From Planctomycetota bacterium (lineage in GTDB: Bacteria > Planctomycetota > Planctomycetia > Pirellulales > Pirellulaceae): a stretch of DNA of 64,000 nt. The stretch is taken from NCBI GenBank assembly GCA_026692865.1, contig JAPLNI010000042.1:69382-133381 (forward strand). The letters run 5' to 3'. This document shows, one piece after another, positions 44,737-53,787 of the stretch. A program made the position numbers and the translations under genes. The notes beneath the pieces were generated by a model, which saw nothing but the letters and a program-made list of their open reading frames with translations, did no database searches and had not been told where the DNA came from. How positions within the stretch are numbered: the first letter of the stretch is position 1; each line of letters starts with the position of its first letter.

Positions 44737-46830
44737 ATGTCCCGCGAACTCAAAACACTCCGCAACATAGGCATTATAGCCCACATCGACGCTGGAAAAA
44801 CGACCGTCACCGAGCAAATGCAATACATGAGCGGCGCAAAACACCGCGCCGGTTCGGTCGACTCTGGCACCACCGAAACAGATGACGACCCCGAGGAGCA
44901 GCAGCGCGGCATCACCATTTACGCTGCCTGCATCACTTTTCGATGGAAAGATATCACAATCAACCTCCTGGACACTCCAGGACACGTCGATTTCACGGCA
45001 GAAGTGGAAAGATGCTTGCGAGTTCTAGACGGCGCCGTGGTTGTTTTTAGTGCTCGCGAAGGCGTTGAAGCACAAAGCGAAACCGTTTGGCGGCAGGCTA
45101 CAAAGTACAGCGTACCGCGAATTGTTTTCATCAACAAACTCGATCGCGAAGGAGCTGATTTTTATCGCGTTCTTGAGGAGATAGGGCCTCGGCTGCACGC
45201 AGATCCTGTTGCAATTCAGATCCCGGTAGGGCAGGGCCCCTCACACACCAGCGATCCGTTCAAAGGAGTAATCGACCTTATCGATATGCAGATGATTACC
45301 TTCGATGCCGCAGATAAGGGCAAGACTTTACATGTCAGCGAAATCCCGCCCGAACTTTTGGAAGACGCTCGAGGATGGCGGAATGAAATGCTTGAGAAGC
45401 TCTACCCGCTCGATGAGACACTCTTTGCCCTTGCGATGGAAGAGAAACCGATTCCAGCCGAAGCGATTCGAGCAGCACTACGACAAGCATGTATCGACAT
45501 CAAGCTGCAACCAGTCCTTTGCGGTTCGGCTCTTCACGGTGCCGGAGTCCAGCCACTCTTAGACGGCGTCGCATCATACCTTCCCAGCCCACTGGACCGA
45601 CCACCTGTCGAAGGCGTCGATCCCAAGAAACGGGACAAGGTCCTAATCCGAAAGCCCGACCCAAAAGAACCGTTCTGTGGTTTGGTCTTTAAAATTCTAC
45701 CAGCCAAAACCGGCGACCTTTATTGGATCCGAGTTTACAGCGGCTCCTTGGAAGCAAACTCACGAGTCTACAGCCCCAACCGAGACAAGAAAGAAAACGT
45801 CGCTCAACTCTGGCAAATTCATGCGACCAAAAAAGAACGTCAGGGCCAAATCAATATGCTTCAGTGTGGTGACATCGCATGCGCCATCGGGCCACGCGAC
45901 GCAATCACCGGTGACACTATTTGTGACACGCGAGACATGATTGAACTTCCTTCCATTCAGTTCGCTCAAGCTGTTATCTCGATGGCTATTGAACCCGAGA
46001 ATGCGACTGAACGCAAAAAGCTATCCGAAGTCTTGGAAATGCTCAAACGACAAGACCCAACGTTTCGTGCTCGCGAGAACGAAGAATCGGGGCAGACTCT
46101 TATTAGCGGCATGGGCGAGCTCCACTTGGATGTGATCAAGAACCGACTTGTCCGCGATTTCAACCTCAGCGTTAAGTTTTACAAACCACGAGTTAGTTAT
46201 CGCGAGACGATTGGCAACGCCACCACGGTTCACGGACAATGCAATCGTATGGTCGGTGCAAGCCAGATGTTTGCAAGACTGGATGTTCGCTTCGAGCCAC
46301 TTGAAGATCCTTCGGCGGAAGCCATCGTCTTGGATCGATCGCCACCCGATAAGATTTTGCCTGAAAATCTCCGGCAAGCTGCACTAGAAGAACTTCGTAA
46401 TCGCGCGGCAGGCGGCGGCGTTATCGGTTCGTTCCCGCTGACTGGAATCAAGATCTCGTTGCTCTCCAGCGAAATAGCGGAAGTTGGCTCCGACGAAGTC
46501 GCTTTTCGTATCGCAGCCAACGACGCATTCGATCTAGGCCTTCAAGCAGGCACACCAACTTTGCTAGAGCCGATTATGAAGATGGAAATCACGACACCCG
46601 ATGACTACATGGGTGAAATTGTCGGTGATTTACAACAACGACGCGCTATCATCGAAAGGACTGAGAATCGCGGCGCAGGAACACTCATTGTTGCCCTCGC
46701 ACCACTCAAGGAACTCTTCGGCTACAGCAGCGCAATTCGCTCGCTAAGCCAAGGCCGCGCAAGCTGCTCGATGGAACCCAGCGGCTACCAAGCAGCACCA
46801 GCCCAAGACGCAGACGCCTTTGGTATGTAG
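44737..46830 (+). CDS. fusA: Translation elongation factor G paralogue
   Basis: 697 aa, full EF-G length. G1 AHIDAGKTTVTEQ (15-27), G3 LLDTPGHVDFTAEV, G4 INKLDREGADF, G5 CGSALHGAGVQPLLDGV; domains II-V follow (FCGLVFKILPAKTGDLYWIRVYSGSL; SGMGELHLDVIKNRL; GVIGSFPLTGIKI; LLEPIMKMEITTPDDYMGEIVGDLQQRR). The switch-I/effector region GSVDSGTTETDDDPEEQQRGITIYAACITF differs from the classical DWMEQEQERGITI form, so it may be one of the specialised EF-G lineages (spdEFG-type, mitochondrial-like) described in planctomycetes and spirochaetes rather than the main str-operon copy. No ribosomal-protein genes are next to it, which supports a dispersed paralogue. The symbol is by family. Confidence 0.92.
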   Translation: MSRELKTLRNIGIIAHIDAGKTTVTEQMQYMSGAKHRAGSVDSGTTETDDDPEEQQRGITIYAACITFRWKDITINLLDTPGHVDFTAEVERCLRVLDGAVVVFSAREGVEAQSETVWRQATKYSVPRIVFINKLDREGADFYRVLEEIGPRLHADPVAIQIPVGQGPSHTSDPFKGVIDLIDMQMITFDAADKGKTLHVSEIPPELLEDARGWRNEMLEKLYPLDETLFALAMEEKPIPAEAIRAALRQACIDIKLQPVLCGSALHGAGVQPLLDGVASYLPSPLDRPPVEGVDPKKRDKVLIRKPDPKEPFCGLVFKILPAKTGDLYWIRVYSGSLEANSRVYSPNRDKKENVAQLWQIHATKKERQGQINMLQCGDIACAIGPRDAITGDTICDTRDMIELPSIQFAQAVISMAIEPENATERKKLSEVLEMLKRQDPTFRARENEESGQTLISGMGELHLDVIKNRLVRDFNLSVKFYKPRVSYRETIGNATTVHGQCNRMVGASQMFARLDVRFEPLEDPSAEAIVLDRSPPDKILPENLRQAALEELRNRAAGGGVIGSFPLTGIKISLLSSEIAEVGSDEVAFRIAANDAFDLGLQAGTPTLLEPIMKMEITTPDDYMGEIVGDLQQRRAIIERTENRGAGTLIVALAPLKELFGYSSAIRSLSQGRASCSMEPSGYQAAPAQDADAFGM

Positions 46831-47219
46831 CTGTTCGTACCAACAATTTCATTTCGAATCATCGCAATGCGTGCAATGCAAAATCGTTTATAATTAGTTG
46901 CTCGACAATCTGAGTACCAAGCTGTAAAAATGATCCCAAAATTGCTTTAAACTCGCTATTAAGGTTTCTATAACTTGAATTGCTTTTGATTGATTAGCAA
47001 GTGGGTCGATCGTTGCTATATTCCATTTAGTCTTCGCTGCCATTCCATCGGCAACTTCGATTTGATCGATCTGAAAAGATATTTCTGCAATCGTCGCACT
47101 TTGGTGACAGCAGCGTATCGTGTTACTTTTGAGTGCCCCGAATTAGTAATCGCCGACGCGCCTGAGTACCACCGTTTCTGATAATCGCTTTGCTGTGGGA
47201 ACACCTTGAAAACTTCAAC
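46831..47219. other. AT-rich intergenic region after EF-G
   Basis: About 390 bp with no recognisable gene, repeat or hairpin. Short open frames on both strands overlap each other and look non-coding. Confidence 0.5.
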
Positions 47220-47504
47220 TTATGAGCTTTTAATCACGGACGAAATAATCATGACGGGACTTGGCATTACGATTCCAACACGAGTTCCGACTTGGAATGG
47301 ATCTTTTACTTGGTAGATCTGTTGTGAGCCCGAAAGTTCGGCTCCAGGGAATGGATGACTCAACAAAAGCACTTGCGAATGATCAAAGCTATTCTCCGGT
47401 CGCAGCACTCGAAAGAAGAATTCAGGTAAGAACGGATAAAACCCGTGACCGCAAGCCTTTTCTGCGATGCGAAAGTAACACTCGAAGATTGCCGCAAATA
47501 AATC
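47220..47504 (-). pseudogene. Open, protein-like stretch without a proper start; possible gene remnant
   Basis: From a TAG at ~47507 down to the TAA at 47220 the minus strand stays open for 94 codons. The translation looks protein-like (FECYFRIAEKACGHGFYPF, LPEFFFRVLRPENSF, LLLSHPFPGAELSG, QVKDPFQVGTRVGIVM). There is no ATG; the only candidate start is GTG at 47408, without a Shine-Dalgarno. It lies 39 bp behind the desaturase stop on the same strand. The family was not recognised. It may be the 3' remains of a lost gene, or a small hypothetical gene starting at 47408. Confidence 0.3.
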
Positions 47505-47543
47505 CTATTTCGATTTTATGTCAACGTTGCGAAGCCTCGATGA

Positions 47544-48554
47544 TCAGGCGGCTGTATCAGAAGACACTTTCTGCCGAACAGCCTCGCGAATATGCCTTGG
47601 CGGGACAATATGCGAAGCAAGGCCGATTCGCTCGAGCAACTTAATCGCATAAAAACTGAGATCGATTTCCCACCAACGAATCTGAACGGTCGCACTTGCT
47701 TGATCCGCGTGGTGGTTATTGTGCCAACCTTCGCCGCCGGTGAGGACGGTTACAAACCAGTTATTGCGACTACCGTCAGGCGTATCAAAGTTTCGGTAGC
47801 CAAACAAATGCGTAAGCGAGTTTACCGCCCAAGTAATATGCCACACCCAAACCGTTCGAGCGATCACACCCCAAACAAAAATACTTGCCGACAATTGCAG
47901 TGCAGTCATTCCCCACCCGTAGATGGCGACTGTTACCAATCCCGTGATGGCAGCATAAACGACGGCATGTGCCATAAAGAAAATGGGAGATGCGTAACGA
48001 ATCTTTTCAAGCCACATGTAATAAGGGTCACGAAGAATATCCCGGGCATATTTCTCGTAACGAGCAAAGGTCTTGCCGCTTCCGTTACTCTCGTGGACCA
48101 ACCAATTCATATGCGACCAAAAGAAACTTACTAATGGGGAATGTGGATCTTCATGATGATCAGAGTGTTGATGATGAATTCGATGCCAAGCAACCCAACG
48201 AGCCGGTGTCTCTTGACCAGAACACATCGCGAGCGTCGCAATCGTTCGTTCGAACCACTTGGGTGCTCGAAAGCTTTTGTGCGTGAGCAAACGATGATAG
48301 CCGATCGGTATCGCAAGCTGTCCGAAAACCAACACGCCTAAGAAAAACGCTATAAATCCAGCCCAGCTAAAGAACCACGGAACGAACACTAACAATGCAA
48401 GACCGTGAAGAACCAGAAACGTCCCTGCATAGGGCCAATTGATTCGAGTCAAATCCGTGCCAGGTGGGGCTGGCAACCTCGTTCCCAGTGGCAGGGCATC
48501 TTTCGCAAAAGTCTCGTCCGCGCCTGATTGAACTCTTTCAATAGTTGTTGACAA
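47544..48554 (-). CDS. Fatty acid desaturase (acyl-CoA delta-9 type)
   Basis: 336 aa from TTG at 48554 with GAGG eight bases upstream, so TTG is a credible start. Membrane-bound desaturase with the three His boxes: GYHRLLTH, WHRIHHQHSDHH and EGWHNNHH, plus four hydrophobic helices around them. Such enzymes insert a cis double bond into acyl chains with a di-iron centre and need electrons from a ferredoxin or cytochrome b5. The Rieske-type ferredoxin gene ~0.5 kb upstream on the same strand could supply these. It adjusts membrane fluidity. Confidence 0.93.
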   Translation of the reverse strand: MSTTIERVQSGADETFAKDALPLGTRLPAPPGTDLTRINWPYAGTFLVLHGLALLVFVPWFFSWAGFIAFFLGVLVFGQLAIPIGYHRLLTHKSFRAPKWFERTIATLAMCSGQETPARWVAWHRIHHQHSDHHEDPHSPLVSFFWSHMNWLVHESNGSGKTFARYEKYARDILRDPYYMWLEKIRYASPIFFMAHAVVYAAITGLVTVAIYGWGMTALQLSASIFVWGVIARTVWVWHITWAVNSLTHLFGYRNFDTPDGSRNNWFVTVLTGGEGWHNNHHADQASATVQIRWWEIDLSFYAIKLLERIGLASHIVPPRHIREAVRQKVSSDTAA

Positions 48555-49062
48555 ACGACAAACCTCTTTAGCAATCTATGACAGTCCAAACCAGGAAGAT
48601 CCCACGGTATGCGCTATCACATGAAACCAATAAGATACCATGATTTAGCATTCACGATACGGTCAACTTGAACTTAGACGGATGAAACTTCAACCCAATA
48701 AATGGTCTACACGTCAAAATCGGCCTGCTTGCGATATTTGACTGCTACTTGGGGGTACGACAACGACTAGGCGTTACACTTTAACAACATAGCCAACCGG
48801 TCTTACATGCTTACGTTTCTTCGAAGCTTTGACTCGTCATTCATCCTGCCTTTCGACAAGCGTTTTGTTTGATAAAGCGTTCGACAAAACTGATGATGAT
48901 TTACCATCTCCGCATTCGAGGCTATGCTTGCACAGGAACTTCTTGCATGGGTCTTGCAAATGCAGGCACATTGCAAACGGCAGACTATTCGTGTCTGTAA
49001 TTCTTAACCAATTGTTTATTTCCCTAGCATCTCAAACGTGTATGCTAGAAGAAACTTTAAGC
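48555..49062. other. Intergenic region between Rieske ferredoxin and desaturase genes
   Basis: About 510 bp. No coding region was supported on either strand; one plus-strand frame overlaps the ferredoxin gene and is a shadow. No hairpin or promoter consensus stands out. Confidence 0.5.
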
Positions 49063-49380
49063 TCAAGTCATCGGCGTCGGGTTCACTTCGATTCTGTTGC
49101 CCACCACCCTCACGGCAAACTTGGCGGCTTTGATTTTCGGGTTATCCAACCACGCTCCATCGGATAATTGAAATCGCCAAGCATGCCAAGGACACGCGAC
49201 ACACCCTTTTTCTAACCACCCGTCCGCCAAAGACGCACCCATGTGGGGGCAAAAGTCGTCGATTGCGACAAAGATGCCATCGTCATTAAAAATTGCGATC
49301 ATTTTCCCATCGACAGGGAACGCGCGTCCCTCTCCATTGGGAATCGAATCCGTGTCTGTCACGTCGATAAAATCAGCCAT
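49063..49380 (-). CDS. Rieske-type ferredoxin (NirD/BphF-like)
   Basis: 105 aa, the length of small soluble Rieske ferredoxins. The [2Fe-2S] ligands are in CPHMGASLADG and CPWHAWRFQLSDG (CxH ... CxxH). The N-terminus FIDVTDTDSIPNGEGRAFPVDGKMIAIF fits the NirD/BphF family. It passes electrons to an oxygenase or other redox partner; the desaturase downstream on the same strand is a candidate. It is divergent from the kinase gene. Confidence 0.93.
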   Translation of the reverse strand: MADFIDVTDTDSIPNGEGRAFPVDGKMIAIFNDDGIFVAIDDFCPHMGASLADGWLEKGCVACPWHAWRFQLSDGAWLDNPKIKAAKFAVRVVGNRIEVNPTPMT

Positions 49381-49521
49381 AGTTCTGTTAGATTATGTTT
49401 AATCGATACAATCGCTATAAAGCCCGCACCTGATGGTTGTAGTGGATGCCTAGCGAAAACGGGAGCCCCTTGAAAAAGTCCTCCCAAAGCGACCTCAAGC
49501 CCGTTTGATTTCGTTGACGCG

Positions 49522-52500
49522 ATGACTTGGCGTGGATACCGTAGAAGTGTGACTAATTCGATCGACGGAAATACGCAGGATCCAGTTTATATTCCCGCCA
49601 ATCACGCTGGTGACGGACCAACACCTTCGTTGAAATCGGAAAAGCTTGTTTCAAGTGAACCATCGCAACAGAATCGTTTGAAAAGCGATGTCCCTCAAAG
49701 CTCGGAACCGCTTGCAGCTGGCTCTTTCCAATCCATTGCGACAGACTTTTCGTCCGATCATTTCGAGTCTATTCCGCAACAATCGCAATCCACTCAAGAG
49801 CCGACCCAACAACCCGCTGACTCCAAAGCTCCTTTATCCTCAGCCGAGTCCGATCGCACAGTCGTCAGTGCGTCGCCAATTGCTGAGGCTCAAGAATTCT
49901 ATCCAGCTGGTTCGGTCGCATCTCTGGCGCGTGTTCTCGTAGGACAACAGCTCGACCATTATCAGCTCCATGAGCTTGTCGGTGGCGGTGGAATGGGGGC
50001 CGTATTCAAAGCCTCTGATACTCGATTGGATCGTATTGTCGCTGTCAAAGTAATTCCGAATCTTGGTCGCGACCAAGAGTCTTTGAAACGCTTCCGCGTC
50101 GAGGCACAAAGTGCCGCCAAACTCGATCATCCAAATATCGCTCGCGTTTATTATGTTGGCGAAACAGCGGCATGGAGCTATATCGTCTTTGAATTTGTCG
50201 AGGGGGTAAACCTTCGCGACTTGGTCATTCGAAATGCGGCGGTATCTATCGACGAAGCCATTCACTACACGATACAAATCGCACAAGCTCTACAGCATGC
50301 GAGCGAACGCGGGATAGTACACCGAGATATCAAACCCTCCAACGCGCTTGTCACTTCCTCAGACGATGTAAAGGTCGTCGATATGGGACTCGCGAGAACA
50401 ACATCGCTTGATCAATCAACAAACGATTTAACAGCGAGCGGAGTTACGCTTGGCACCTTCGATTACATTTCCCCTGAACAGGCTCGTGACCCACGAGCGG
50501 CAGATGTTCGCAGTGACCTCTACTCGCTTGGATGTACTCTCTACTACCTTCTGTCTGGACGCCCTCCTTATTATCAAGGAACCGCGATCCAGAAGTTATT
50601 GATGCACGGAGAAACTCCACCAGAAGACCCCAGGCATTTCCGAGACGATATACCCGCAGAGCTATTGACGGTTATTCGCAAGCTCATGTCGAAGCGCCCC
50701 CGCGATCGCTATCAGCAACCAGTCGACTTAGTTTTAGACCTCCAGTCAATCGCTCGGGCTTACGACCTGCCAAAGTCGCAGATAGGCAACAACGCACCAG
50801 TCACAGCCCCTGTTGCGTCGTCGCGTTGGTTCCATCAAGCGTTCCCTTGGCTTGTAAGCTTGACCTTTCTTTTAGCATCTTCGTTCTATCTCTATCGAAA
50901 GCACTTAGATTCCAGCGATTTTTCTATCACCCAAGAAATTATCACTGAAGCGACTCCGATTGACGAGCCGCTTACGAATAATGCTGACAAGGTTTTACTC
51001 GACTCGACACAGGTTATAACGCAGGCCATTCCACAAGCGATTTCAGCGCACATTGCCAATTTAAATATCACGCCATCCCCCGTCGCGCCGACTCCTGTTA
51101 TTGCACCACGCTCAGCTTCGAGGGCAAACCTCCCACCAAGCACCGAAAATATTGAGCCTCCAGCCCTCGGTTCAACTAATAGCGACAAAACCACTAACGA
51201 AACGGTGCTTTCTGTTGCCGCGATTGTTGATTCGGAGAACATGCTTCAGCAACCGGATGCTGGATTGGTTGTGCCTCGTCCGCAACCAACAGCAATAACA
51301 AATAATGAGCTTAGCGCTGATGAAATCGGATCTAAGTTACTCTCACCAGATGCAATTTACACCACATCCAATCAGGGTACTTTCGGGCTTTCAACGATTG
51401 GAGAAGGTTCGAATAGGACTGACCCGAAACTCAGTATGATAGGGACCCAGCCTACAGGTATTAAGGTTGCCATCGCCCCCCCCAACGTTGTGATCGTAAG
51501 ACGAACGCCATCACCACCACAACAACAAATTGAAAGCTTCAGTAGCATCATAGATCCACCAGTGGTCGCAAGCCTTTCGGACGCGATCAATTTAGCTAAC
51601 ACCAACTTTGAAATTGACGAGATATGGATTGATGAAGACCAGATAGTGTTCGCGCAAGGCATCAAAGTTCGTAGTCCCAGACTAGTTATTCGTAGCAAAA
51701 GTGGGCAATTGAGTCGAATAATTTGGCATCCCGTCGCGTCACCGCAAATCGAATCAGAATTGAACAATGCTACGCCATCATCGATATACGAAGACGATGC
51801 GATGAAGTCACGTATCGCGATGATCGAATTGGAAAATTCCAAGCTTACACTCCAAGATGTCGACATCCAAGTTTCATCGCCAGAATCAGGCGAGGGGAAG
51901 TTAAGCTTTGCCTCGTTGACTGCCGGTAGCCAACTGAAGCTTGCAAATTCTGCTGTCACGCTTTTACCGAATGTGGGAGATTGGAAAGTAGCTTTTGCTT
52001 TTGTCGGAAGTAAACCTTCGAGTGATCCTCCACAAATTACGCTTGAAAATGCAATCGTTCGAGGCACCGGTAGCCTAGTTCAAATGGATGCAGGCACGCG
52101 GAGTGAACTTCGCTGGTCCAATGGATTACTTTCGATAGATGGATGGCTACTAGAGACTAACGGGGCGACCGTCGCATCGAAGACTCCGCAAACCATTCGA
52201 ATGGACTTGCAAGACTTGACGATGGACGCTCAACTCGGACTTGCACGAGTGAACTTGACACATGACGATCCACACCCGCTGTGCATCTCGCGCGATGCGA
52301 AAAACTGTACCTTCATCTGCAGCGCCGACGCTCCGTTAGTTTCTATTGAGGGCGTATCCTGGAACGATTCAAGTGAGCTAACAGCGATTCTTCCAAGCTG
52401 GATAGATCTTCGCGGAGCCGATAATGCATACGATGAACAAGTCAATACGATCATCCGTTTACAAGGCATGTCCGGCATAACTAAACAGATAGGCTTTGAA

Positions 52501-52674
52501 GCAAGTTCGCTCGGTATCTTTTCAGAACGAGCCCCGGAAACAACAGTAAGGTGGTCCGACAGTTTTGATTCAAACAAACCTTTTGATCAACGTATCCCGA
52601 ATGACTATCGGCAAGAAACTAGCACTTCTTTTAGATCGGGAATGCGAATCGATGCACTCCCACTTCTCCAGTAA
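49522..52674 (+). CDS. Transmembrane Ser/Thr protein kinase with large extracytoplasmic domain
   Basis: 1050 aa. Residues 1-135 are Ser/Gln/Pro-rich and disordered. The Hanks-type kinase domain (~147-412) has the Gly loop VGGGGMGAVF, K176 in VAVKVI, HRDIKPSN (D269), DMGLAR (D287, DMG for DFG), GTFDYISPEQ and DLYSLGCTLYYLLSGRPPY, all consistent with activity. One membrane helix follows at ~440-457 (FPWLVSLTFLLASSFYLY). The remaining ~590 residues are extracytoplasmic: first a Pro/Thr-rich stalk, then a beta-rich part (~690-1020) with right-handed beta-helix character (IVIRSK, LENSKLTLQDVDIQV, ITLENAIVRGTG). It probably senses an envelope signal. Followed by a UbiA-type gene after 10 bp. Confidence 0.92.
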   Translation: MTWRGYRRSVTNSIDGNTQDPVYIPANHAGDGPTPSLKSEKLVSSEPSQQNRLKSDVPQSSEPLAAGSFQSIATDFSSDHFESIPQQSQSTQEPTQQPADSKAPLSSAESDRTVVSASPIAEAQEFYPAGSVASLARVLVGQQLDHYQLHELVGGGGMGAVFKASDTRLDRIVAVKVIPNLGRDQESLKRFRVEAQSAAKLDHPNIARVYYVGETAAWSYIVFEFVEGVNLRDLVIRNAAVSIDEAIHYTIQIAQALQHASERGIVHRDIKPSNALVTSSDDVKVVDMGLARTTSLDQSTNDLTASGVTLGTFDYISPEQARDPRAADVRSDLYSLGCTLYYLLSGRPPYYQGTAIQKLLMHGETPPEDPRHFRDDIPAELLTVIRKLMSKRPRDRYQQPVDLVLDLQSIARAYDLPKSQIGNNAPVTAPVASSRWFHQAFPWLVSLTFLLASSFYLYRKHLDSSDFSITQEIITEATPIDEPLTNNADKVLLDSTQVITQAIPQAISAHIANLNITPSPVAPTPVIAPRSASRANLPPSTENIEPPALGSTNSDKTTNETVLSVAAIVDSENMLQQPDAGLVVPRPQPTAITNNELSADEIGSKLLSPDAIYTTSNQGTFGLSTIGEGSNRTDPKLSMIGTQPTGIKVAIAPPNVVIVRRTPSPPQQQIESFSSIIDPPVVASLSDAINLANTNFEIDEIWIDEDQIVFAQGIKVRSPRLVIRSKSGQLSRIIWHPVASPQIESELNNATPSSIYEDDAMKSRIAMIELENSKLTLQDVDIQVSSPESGEGKLSFASLTAGSQLKLANSAVTLLPNVGDWKVAFAFVGSKPSSDPPQITLENAIVRGTGSLVQMDAGTRSELRWSNGLLSIDGWLLETNGATVASKTPQTIRMDLQDLTMDAQLGLARVNLTHDDPHPLCISRDAKNCTFICSADAPLVSIEGVSWNDSSELTAILPSWIDLRGADNAYDEQVNTIIRLQGMSGITKQIGFEASSLGIFSERAPETTVRWSDSFDSNKPFDQRIPNDYRQETSTSFRSGMRIDALPLLQ

Positions 52675-52684
52675 GAATTAGCGA

Positions 52685-53737
52685 ATGACTTTAGATAACG
52701 TTGATAGCTTGGAACACTCGGGGCCTCCAGATCGCTTCGTAACGCGACTTTATTTGTGGGCACAACTGGTACGTATTCCTAACACCTTTACAGCCGTCGC
52801 GGATGTGCTTGCGGGTGCAGCGATCGCGGGTGCATTATCTCCAGCAGCCATCAGCCAATCTTGGCCGATTATTGCCGCCCTCGTTTTGGTTGTCGTTTCG
52901 CTGTATTGGACAGGAATGATCTGGAATGATCTGAACGATGTGGAACAAGACCGCCAACAGAAGCGAAACAGACCACTGCCCAACAGCCAAATCTCCGTCA
53001 GTGCTGCAACCACGGCATATTGGCTTCTTGTGACTCTCGCATTCGGAATAACGGTTTCAATCGCAGCGACTCAAGGATCTTGGTACCTTCCAGGAGTCGA
53101 ATTTAAAAACGATTTATGGCGCGGTTTTCGGTTCTACTCGCCTCTATTGATCACCGCTCTTCTTGCTTGCTGTGCAAGACTCTACAACAGTCGTTGGAAA
53201 CTATCGACTGTGGGGCCAATTTTGATGGGAATGTGTCGATCAGGCAGCCTTTTGCTAGGCATCTCTAGCGGGTGGTACGTGGGAAGCTCGACAGTGTATG
53301 AGGTACCACATGGTTGGATGGCGGTCTTAGGCCACGGGCTCTATGTCGCCGGATTCACCTTCGCAGGGCGGCGAGAAGCAGAAGAAAACAATTCTCTTCC
53401 GGTCGCAATCGGCTGGATCGTTTCAGCAGTCGGACTCATCGCATTGGCATTCGCACCTTGGTTCGCTCCGAATGAGATACCACTACGCATGGACGCTTTA
53501 CCGACTTATCCGATCGTCTTTGCTTTGATGGCGCTGCCTCTAATTCGACGAGCGTGGACTTCTATCGTTGACCCTAGCCCAAAGTCGATTCAACTCGCAA
53601 TCAAGCAAGCAATTTTTTCGATTATCTTCTTCGACGCGATTCTTACTCTTCAGTTCGCTGGCCCCTGGCCAGCAATCGCGGTTTGCAGTCTTATTCTTCC
53701 ATCCACTCTTCTGAGCAAATACTTTCGCCCGACGTAG
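52685..53737 (+). CDS. UbiA-family prenyltransferase
   Basis: 350 aa, about eight or nine membrane helices. The first Asp-rich motif is NDLNDVEQDRQQKRNRPLP (residues ~80-98), matching NDxxDxxxD of UbiA enzymes, which transfer a prenyl chain to an aromatic or similar acceptor. The start QLVRIPNTFTAVADVLAGAAIAG resembles EboC-like members, but none of the other ebo genes is nearby. A second Asp motif is not obvious (AGRREAEENN stands where it is expected), so activity is uncertain. Likely co-transcribed with the kinase. Confidence 0.85.
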   Translation: MTLDNVDSLEHSGPPDRFVTRLYLWAQLVRIPNTFTAVADVLAGAAIAGALSPAAISQSWPIIAALVLVVVSLYWTGMIWNDLNDVEQDRQQKRNRPLPNSQISVSAATTAYWLLVTLAFGITVSIAATQGSWYLPGVEFKNDLWRGFRFYSPLLITALLACCARLYNSRWKLSTVGPILMGMCRSGSLLLGISSGWYVGSSTVYEVPHGWMAVLGHGLYVAGFTFAGRREAEENNSLPVAIGWIVSAVGLIALAFAPWFAPNEIPLRMDALPTYPIVFALMALPLIRRAWTSIVDPSPKSIQLAIKQAIFSIIFFDAILTLQFAGPWPAIAVCSLILPSTLLSKYFRPT

Positions 53738-53787
53738 TAAGCAACAAACAGCTTTCTATTTGATGCTTTCAATAATCGATAAAACAA

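Noticed and set aside
44479-44985. 168-codon minus-strand frame over the EF-G start
   Set aside because: It covers the EF-G G1 motif in antisense and the tandem duplication; composition Gly/Cys/Asp-rich without a motif.
47261-47644. 127-codon plus-strand frame overlapping the desaturase end
   Set aside because: It runs antisense to the desaturase C-terminus and to the protein-like minus-strand stretch.
48829-49167. 112-codon plus-strand frame beside the Rieske ferredoxin
   Set aside because: It overlaps the ferredoxin gene in antisense and has His/Cys/Ser-rich random composition.
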